Shown: positions 58,287 through 64,000 of the stretch, in pieces
Position numbering within the stretch: the first letter of the stretch is position 1
Layout of the letters: the number at the start of each line of letters is the position of its first letter
Source: Nitratireductor sp. XY-223
GTDB taxonomy: Bacteria; Pseudomonadota; Alphaproteobacteria; Rhizobiales; Rhizobiaceae
Assembly (NCBI RefSeq): GCF_004959855.1
Contig: NZ_SPNT01000001.1
Coordinates: 558,001-622,000 of the forward strand
Length of the DNA stretch: 64,000 nt
Reading direction: 5' to 3'
The notes under the pieces: model-generated
Seen by the model: only the letters and a program-made list of their open reading frames with translations
Databases searched by the model: none
Told to the model about the DNA's origin: nothing
Translations under genes and position numbers: made by a program

Positions 58287-59153
58287 CTACGACCTGAACG
58301 TATCGAGATGTTCGGCAAGGAACGCCTCGATAGACCGGGGCGGGTGGCCGGTCAGGTGCTCGACATCGTCGCTGACCGTTTCCTGTGCACCGGCTTTCAG
58401 GGCCGAAAGCAGATCGACAACGAGGCTCGACTGCCAGCGCGGCATGCCCGTGACGAACGGCAGGACGATGCGGGCCGCGAAGGCCGGCGGGCTTGAATAG
58501 CCGACCGTGTGACCGAGCCGGTCCGAGAGCTGCGCGACGACATCGCCGAAACTGTGCGCCGACGGTCCGGTCAGCGTGTAGGTGCGGCCGAAATGATCTT
58601 CATTCGCCATAACCGCCGCCGCCGCGGCGGCGACATCCTCGACGTTCACCATGGCGATCCGGCCATTGCCGACAGGGGCGGTGATCTTGCGTTTTCGCGC
58701 AACGTCGCCGGAAAAGAGCAGCAGCGACTGCTGGAAGAAGGTCGGCCGCAGGATCGTGTAGGGAAGGCCGCTCGTCTCCAGCGCCTGTTCCGATCGGCGG
58801 TGATAGGCGCCGAAGCTGACCGGCGGATCGAGGCCTGCCGACTGGGCCGACAGTTTGACCACGTGCGGATTTCCGGCCGCGCTGAACTGAGCGATCAAGG
58901 CGCGTTCCATGACGTCCTGTTTCGGATGGTCCGGCGTGGCGAGGAAGACTGCGTCCGTGCCGTCCAACGTCTGCTGAAGCGATTCCGGCTTCTGCAGATC
59001 GGCGACCACCGGCGCCGCGCCGGCCTCCTTGATCCGGCCGGCACGATCGGGGCGACTGGTCACGGCCAGCACGTCGTGGCCGGCGTCCACGAGCCGCCGC
59101 GTCAGTTGCGAGCCGACCCGGCCTGTTGCTGCGGTAACGAGAATGCGTGCCAT
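58287..59153 (-). CDS. NmrA-like NAD(P)H-binding (SDR) protein
   Basis: 'ILVTAATGRVGSQLTRRLVDAGHDVLAVTSRPDRAGRI'. Confidence 0.92.
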   Translation of the reverse strand: MARILVTAATGRVGSQLTRRLVDAGHDVLAVTSRPDRAGRIKEAGAAPVVADLQKPESLQQTLDGTDAVFLATPDHPKQDVMERALIAQFSAAGNPHVVKLSAQSAGLDPPVSFGAYHRRSEQALETSGLPYTILRPTFFQQSLLLFSGDVARKRKITAPVGNGRIAMVNVEDVAAAAAAVMANEDHFGRTYTLTGPSAHSFGDVVAQLSDRLGHTVGYSSPPAFAARIVLPFVTGMPRWQSSLVVDLLSALKAGAQETVSDDVEHLTGHPPRSIEAFLAEHLDTFRS

Positions 59154-59163
59154 CTTCTCGCTC

Positions 59164-60222
59164 TCACATCGGGCGACCGGAAAGCGCCGAGCGGGCTTCC
59201 TCGGTCATGCGCCTGACAATGTCGGCGGCCGGCGGCACGTCGTTTACGAGGCTCAGTCCTTCGCCGGCCAGAAGCGGCAGTTCCTCGAAATCGCCGCTGG
59301 CGCCGGTCATCGGCACCAGGTTGGTGAATTTGAGCAACGGCGTCGCCTCGCCAAGCAGGTCCATCTGTCCGACCACCGGCTCGCCGGAGTTGTCTGCCGG
59401 GATCTCGGCGACCCGATCCTGCCATTCCCGCACGACGCGGTTCTTCAGCACGCGGATGGGATTGAACTCGGGATGGTGGCGCCCGAAGACGTGGGTGAGC
59501 GTTGTATCGGCGGATCCGGCGGCGACGAGGCGCTGCTTGTACTCCTCGGCGACGGCGCTCTCTGCCGTCGCGACAAAGCGGGTCCCCACCCAGACACCGT
59601 CCGCGCCCAGCATCAGCGCCGCCGCCAGGCCGCGTCCGTCGGCAATGCCGCCGGAGGCAAGGACAATCGCCCGGTCCCCGACCGCATCGACGACGGCGGG
59701 CGTGAGCGCCATGGTTCCGGCGGTTCCGTAGTTGTGGCCACCGGCTTCCGAGCCCTGCGCGACGATGACGTCGACGCCGTCACCGACCGCCGCGCGGGCG
59801 TCCGCGACCGAGCCGACCTGTTCGAACACGTCGATCCCCGCCGCGTGCAGCTTGCCGATCCAATCAGCCGAAGGATGCCCCCAGTGGAACGAGACAGCTG
59901 CCGGCTTCATCTCGCACATCAGGTCGATATGGGTGTCCGTTGTGTAGCAGGTGATGAAATTGACATGGAACGGGCGCGAGGTTCCCGCCTGCACGCCGCC
60001 GACGAGCATCTGCACGCCCTCCGGCGGTATGATGCCGACACCGGCGATGGAACCGAGCGCTCCAGCCTCGCTGACCGCAATGCACAATGGCGGGGTCATG
60101 CCGGCAAAGGCCATGCCGGCCTGCACGATGGGTGTCGAAAGACCGTATTTGTCGGTCAGGCGCGTTGCGAGGCGGTCATCCATTTGCGGCTCCCTTTTGT
60201 CCGGGACCGTACTCGACCGCAA
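59164..60222 (-). CDS. nitronate monooxygenase (2-nitropropane dioxygenase-like)
   Basis: 'LSTPIVQAGMAFAGMTPPLCIAVSEAGALGSIAG', 'DVIVAQGSEAGGHNYG', 'IVLASGGIADGRGLAAALMLGADGVWVGTRFVATAES'. Confidence 0.93.
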   Translation of the reverse strand: MRSSTVPDKREPQMDDRLATRLTDKYGLSTPIVQAGMAFAGMTPPLCIAVSEAGALGSIAGVGIIPPEGVQMLVGGVQAGTSRPFHVNFITCYTTDTHIDLMCEMKPAAVSFHWGHPSADWIGKLHAAGIDVFEQVGSVADARAAVGDGVDVIVAQGSEAGGHNYGTAGTMALTPAVVDAVGDRAIVLASGGIADGRGLAAALMLGADGVWVGTRFVATAESAVAEEYKQRLVAAGSADTTLTHVFGRHHPEFNPIRVLKNRVVREWQDRVAEIPADNSGEPVVGQMDLLGEATPLLKFTNLVPMTGASGDFEELPLLAGEGLSLVNDVPPAADIVRRMTEEARSALSGRPM

Positions 60223-60319
60223 TTTCGGATGCTTGCCTCAGGGTGAACGTGCCTGGCCTGAAAGCGCACTGTGTGTGCCGCACATTGCCGCTGACCGCGT
60301 TCAGTGTCATATTTTCACG

Positions 60320-61240
60320 ATGGGAGCGGTGGCGTCAGGGTGGAATGTCTGGTCAACCGTCGGGCGCAACGACACGTTCGCGCACTGGCGCGAAGTGGTC
60401 TGCCAGGCATTCACGAAACTGACGCCGGAACGCATCGCGGACGGTCCGTTTGCCGGCGAAATCCGCCTCTCGCCGTTCGGCGGCATGGGTACGTTCTCGA
60501 AAATCACCGCGAGCCCGCAGCTTGTGCGGCGGCGTAACCGCGATGTCGAGGATCGGCCCTGCGACGCCGTTTTCGTCAACATCCAGGTGTCGGGGACGAG
60601 CGCGGTCCGCCAGTGCGGTGTCGAAGCGAAGCTCGCACCTGGTTCCTTTGTCATGCTGGATGCCCGCCGGCCTTTCGACATGCGTTTTGACGGGAATTTC
60701 AGGCAGGTCTGCATGCACCTGCCGATGGCGCTCCTCGATGCGCACGGATTCGATCCGGCGAAAGCCGTGGCGCGGTCGGTCGGCCGTGACGATGTGTTTG
60801 CCGCAGCCCTGCTCGACAGTGTCGATGCGATCCTTGATGAGGAAGATACCGAGGGCTCGCCCGATCATCTGGTGCATCTTCTCCGGCTGAGCTACGGCGA
60901 TGGCCGGGCGGACATGCTCGCAGACCGGCACCTCAGACACATCAAGCAGTTCGTCGCCGGAAACTGCGCCGATCCTGCCATTTCACCCGGCGCCGTGGCA
61001 GCGCATTTCCGCATTTCCACGCGCCACCTGCACAAGCTCTTTGCCCGATCGGGAGTCACCTTCGGACAGTTCCTGTTGCGCTGCCGCCTGCGCAAGGCAC
61101 GCATTGCCCTGCTGCTTCACCCGGCACGTCCGATCGTCGATATCGGCCTTGAAGCCGGGTTTCAGAGCGCAAGCCATTTCTCGCGCAGCTTTTCGCGGGA
61201 ATTCGGGCTGTCACCTTCGCAAATGCGGCGCCGCTCTTGA
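60320..61240 (+). CDS. AraC-family transcriptional regulator
   Basis: 'FRISTRHLHKLFARSGVTFGQFLLRCRLRKARIALLLHPARPIVDIGLEAGFQSASHFSRSFSREFGLSPSQMRR'. Confidence 0.94.
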   Translation: MGAVASGWNVWSTVGRNDTFAHWREVVCQAFTKLTPERIADGPFAGEIRLSPFGGMGTFSKITASPQLVRRRNRDVEDRPCDAVFVNIQVSGTSAVRQCGVEAKLAPGSFVMLDARRPFDMRFDGNFRQVCMHLPMALLDAHGFDPAKAVARSVGRDDVFAAALLDSVDAILDEEDTEGSPDHLVHLLRLSYGDGRADMLADRHLRHIKQFVAGNCADPAISPGAVAAHFRISTRHLHKLFARSGVTFGQFLLRCRLRKARIALLLHPARPIVDIGLEAGFQSASHFSRSFSREFGLSPSQMRRRS

Positions 61241-61356
61241 GTGCCATTCGGAGAACCGGAAATCCGCTGCTCACCGTCGGAACCCGCGGCTGCGGGTGAC
61301 ACGCGCAACGATTGCGTTTAACTGAGGGTCGGCCGACCGAAATCCGGGGAGGGGAC

Positions 61357-61950
61357 GTGCGTCTACTGATCATTTACTGTCATCCCTGCGAGGAGAGTTT
61401 TGTCGCGTCGGTTTTTGCCCGCGCGGTATCGACGCTGGAAGCGGGCGGGCACGATGTGCGCAGCATTGATCTCTACAGCGAGGGTTTCGATCCGGTTTTG
61501 GGGCGGGAGGAGTGGCAGTCCTATTTCAGCACGCCGGAGAAGAACATTGCGGCGCTCAAGGACCACACCGAGGCGCTGACCTGGGCCGACGGGCTGGTGC
61601 TGATCTTCCCGACATGGATGTACGGCCCGCCGGCCATGCTCAAGGGCTGGCTGGAACGGGTGAGCCTTCCGGGCATTGCATTCGACGTGGCGCCGGAAAA
61701 GAACGCGCGCATCGTCGGAAAGCTCAATAATATCAAGCGGTTTTGCGTCATTACCACGTCGGGCTCGCCGCGCTGGTGGTTGCGGATCGTGCGCGATCCG
61801 GGGCGCAATTTCCTGATGCGCGGGATGCGGATCATTTTCAGTCCGGCGTGCAAGGTCACCTGGCTGCAGCTCTACGACATGGACCATGCCAGCGATCGCG
61901 ACCGCACACGCTTCCTCGACAAGGTCGAAAAGACGCTGTCAAAATTCTGA
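61357..61950 (+). CDS. NAD(P)H-dependent flavodoxin-fold oxidoreductase
   Basis: 'VRLLIIYCHPCEESFVASVFARAVSTLEAGGHDVRSIDLYSEGFDPVLGREEW...VLIFPTWMYGPPAMLKGWLERV'. Confidence 0.92.
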   Translation: MRLLIIYCHPCEESFVASVFARAVSTLEAGGHDVRSIDLYSEGFDPVLGREEWQSYFSTPEKNIAALKDHTEALTWADGLVLIFPTWMYGPPAMLKGWLERVSLPGIAFDVAPEKNARIVGKLNNIKRFCVITTSGSPRWWLRIVRDPGRNFLMRGMRIIFSPACKVTWLQLYDMDHASDRDRTRFLDKVEKTLSKF

Positions 61951-61964
61951 CTCGGATCGGATGG

Positions 61965-62009
61965 GCCTATTGTGCATTGCACAATAATTAGGCCGCCCGC
62001 CTGTTTTTT
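61965..62009 (+). terminator. candidate terminator: interrupted palindrome ggcctattgtgcattgcacaataattaggcc followed by a T-run
   Basis: Perfect 8-bp arms attgtgca-t-tgcacaat (61969-61985), flanked by ggcct/aggcc, T6 run ~62004-62009. Confidence 0.45.
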
Positions 62010-62102
62010 CACAATTTCCGTCCATATCCGTCCCCGTATCGGGATTCAAGAAGTAGCAGCAACTATAGGAATTTATTGTAAAAAACATCAACTTCGTGAA
62101 AC

Positions 62103-62118
62103 TGGCATACGGCTTGCA
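62103..62118 (+). promoter_or_regulatory. sigma-54-type -24/-12 promoter (TGGCAT-N5-TTGCA; GG-N10-GC)
   Basis: tggcatacggcttgca has exact GG-N10-GC spacing, upstream of nasT. Confidence 0.7.
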
Positions 62119-62120
62119 AA

Positions 62121-62227
62121 GTAATCGGTAGGTCCAGAGGGGACCATTACGAGGGTGCCGTAAAGGTGCTCCACAGACAGGTCGCCGGCCGTATCGCGGT
62201 CCGGTCGGGCACGTCCGGCCGGCGACC
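62121..62227 (+). promoter_or_regulatory. structured 5' leader of nasT (candidate ANTAR-type target RNA followed by a GC-rich hairpin)
   Basis: Hairpin gtaat..ggtcc-agagg-ggacc-attac (62121-62150); weaker GU-containing hairpin gggtgcc-gtaaa-ggtgctc next to it; perfect 12-bp stem ggtcgccggccg / cggccggcgacc (62180-62191 / 62216-62227). Confidence 0.45.
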
Positions 62228-62333
62228 GAATGGAATATCGGAGCGCTGAACGGCGCATGCCGTCCGGCGGAGGACGAAGAGCAATTGTATGCGGTCCGCA
62301 TGACCGGTTTATTCGCGAGCGCGATCTAGAAAT

Positions 62334-62939
62334 ATGCCGCAACGCCTGCCGTCTGTTTTGGTTGTCGACGAAAACACCGTGCGCGCCGCCATCATCGAGG
62401 CGGGCTTGCGTGAAGCCGGCCACGACCGGGTGACCGTCGTCGCGGACGTGACCGGGGTCGCCGGCAAGATCGCCGCCATTTCACCGGATGTCATCGTCAT
62501 CGACCTGGAAAACCCGAACCGTGACATGCTTGAGAGCATGTTCCAGCTTTCCCGCGCGGTGAAACGCCCCATCGCCATGTTCGTGGACAGTTCCGACACG
62601 GATTCCATGGAACAGGCAATCGACGCGGGGGTTTCCGCCTATGTCGTCGACGGGCTGCGCCGGGAAAGGGTCAAGCCGATCCTCGACATGGCCATCAGCC
62701 GATTTAACGCCTATGCGCGGCTGGAGCGTGAGCTGGAGGATGCGCGCAGGGCGCTGCAGTCGCGCAAGGTCGTCGATCAGGCAAAGGCCTTGCTCATGCG
62801 CACGCGCGCCATGAGCGAGGATGAGGCCTACGCGCTGTTGCGCAAGACTGCGATGAACCAGAACCGCAAGATCTCTGATGTGGCGCAGAGCCTCGTCCTG
62901 GCGGCAGATCTGCTGAGAGAAGGGGATCGAGATGACTGA
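62334..62939 (+). CDS. nasT: ANTAR-domain response regulator (NasT)
   Basis: 'PSVLVVDENTVRAAIIEAGLREAGHDRVTVVADV' receiver; 'LEDARRALQSRKVVDQAKALLMRTRAMSEDEAYALLRKTAMNQNRKISDVAQSLVLAADLL' ANTAR domain. Confidence 0.94.
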   Translation: MPQRLPSVLVVDENTVRAAIIEAGLREAGHDRVTVVADVTGVAGKIAAISPDVIVIDLENPNRDMLESMFQLSRAVKRPIAMFVDSSDTDSMEQAIDAGVSAYVVDGLRRERVKPILDMAISRFNAYARLERELEDARRALQSRKVVDQAKALLMRTRAMSEDEAYALLRKTAMNQNRKISDVAQSLVLAADLLREGDRDD

Positions 62940-64000
62940 CGTTACCGCCGCTTTTCTGCCCCTTACGGACAGTGCGATCCTGGTGGCGGCCCGGGAATGC
63001 GGCTTCGCCGAGGACGAGGGGATCGTGCTGTCGCTGTTGCGCGAGACGTCCTGGGCGAATGTCCGCGATCGCATGGCGATCGGACAATTCGAGGCGGCGC
63101 ACATGCTGGCACCGATGCCGATTGCATTCGCGCTTGGGCTGACGCCGCTTTCGCTCGACGTGATTGCCCCGATGTCGCTCGGTCTCGGCGGCAATGCGGT
63201 GACGGTCAGCCGCTGGCTGTACGATCTGATGCAGCAGGCCAGACCGTTCGAGCCGGCCGATGCGGCGAATGCGGGAACCGCGCTGCGCATGGTCGCCAGG
63301 AACGGCAGGCGGCGTCTGCAACTGGCTGTCGTCCACCCGCATTCGGGGCACAATCTCGAACTGCGTTACTGGCTCGCAGCATCGGGAATCGCACCGGATC
63401 GGGATGTCGATATCGTCTTCGTGCCGCCGCCCTATATGCCCGATGCCCTGGCGTCGGGGCAGATAGACGGATTCTGCGTCGGCGAGCCTTGGAATTCGGT
63501 CGCCGTCAAGGCCGGCGACAGTGTCGTGGCGACGACCAAATCGGCGATCTGGAAATCGAGCCCCGAGAAGGTTCTCGGTGTCCGCGCCGATTGGGCCGAA
63601 CGGAACGGAGAGGCGCTGGACGGGCTTTTACGCGCGCTCTACCGGGCCGCAAGGTGGTGCGGCGAACCGGAAAATTTCGATGCGCTGGCCGCGCTTCTTT
63701 CCCGTGACGACTATATCGGCAAACCGGCCGGGCTCATTCTGCGGGCGCTGAACGGTTCAGTGGCCGCACCGGCTAAGCCGGATCAGTCCGGATTTTACGA
63801 GCCCTTTGCGCGGGCAGCGACCTTCCCGTGGCAAAGCCATGCCCTGTGGTTCTACAGCCAGATGGTGCGCTGGGGGCAGGTGGAGCACAGCCGGGCGCGC
63901 GCAGTCGCCGCGGCACGCTGCTTCCGGCCGGACCTCTACCGGGCGGCGATCGAATCCCTGTCGGTTCCCATCCCGGCGGCGAACGCGAAGGTCGAGGGTG
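62932..64000 (+). CDS. nasS: NasS-like nitrate-sensing protein (CmpA/NrtA family, no signal peptide), 3' truncated by window
   Basis: Open frame to the window end: 'MTDVTAAFLPLTDSAILVAARECGFAEDEGIVLSLLRETSWANVRDRMAIGQFEAAHMLAPMPIAFALGL..' NrtA-like, lacking an export signal, overlapping nasT. Confidence 0.9.
   Translation, partial: MTDVTAAFLPLTDSAILVAARECGFAEDEGIVLSLLRETSWANVRDRMAIGQFEAAHMLAPMPIAFALGLTPLSLDVIAPMSLGLGGNAVTVSRWLYDLMQQARPFEPADAANAGTALRMVARNGRRRLQLAVVHPHSGHNLELRYWLAASGIAPDRDVDIVFVPPPYMPDALASGQIDGFCVGEPWNSVAVKAGDSVVATTKSAIWKSSPEKVLGVRADWAERNGEALDGLLRALYRAARWCGEPENFDALAALLSRDDYIGKPAGLILRALNGSVAAPAKPDQSGFYEPFARAATFPWQSHALWFYSQMVRWGQVEHSRARAVAAARCFRPDLYRAAIESLSVPIPAANAKVEG

Overview
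GC-rich alphaproteobacterial (probably Rhizobiales-like) chromosomal window. From left to right it contains: (1) a catabolic/redox region with an AEC transporter (5' truncated), LysR regulator, PcaD-like hydrolase, LLM monooxygenase, flavin reductase, Gfo/Idh/MocA oxidoreductase, a duplicated-ABM membrane protein, and a TAT-exported molybdenum hydroxylase with [2Fe-2S] subunit and an adjacent two-CxxCH cytochrome-like protein; (2) a complete red-type Calvin-Benson operon, cbbR<>cbbF-P-T-A-L-S-X-E-Z-Y; (3) an acyl-CoA dehydrogenase / CoA-transferase / MaoC-like hydratase group; (4) an uninterrupted ~31.5 kb + strand contractile injection system locus of extracellular (eCIS/PVC/Afp-like) type at ~26.8-58.3 kb: one very large sheath, one tube, zinc-ribbon baseplate chaperone-like protein, DUF4255, AAA+ ATPase, spike/PAAR/gp25/two baseplate-J proteins, two beta-helix proteins and three DUF4157 (HExxH) domains; (5) nitronate monooxygenase/AraC genes and a nasT-nasS nitrate-sensing pair preceded by a sigma-54-like promoter and structured leader, truncated at the right edge. 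The most interesting parts are a 2122-aa protein in the eCIS operon with two DUF4157 domains and a C-terminal SHH-like nuclease-type motif (candidate cargo/toxin or tape-measure substitute), a neighbouring DUF4157-OmpA fusion, no recognisable separate tape-measure gene, a ~243-bp MITE-like palindromic element between the sheath and tube genes, and an AT-rich island upstream of the locus. All homology calls are from reading the sequence by eye; no searches were run.
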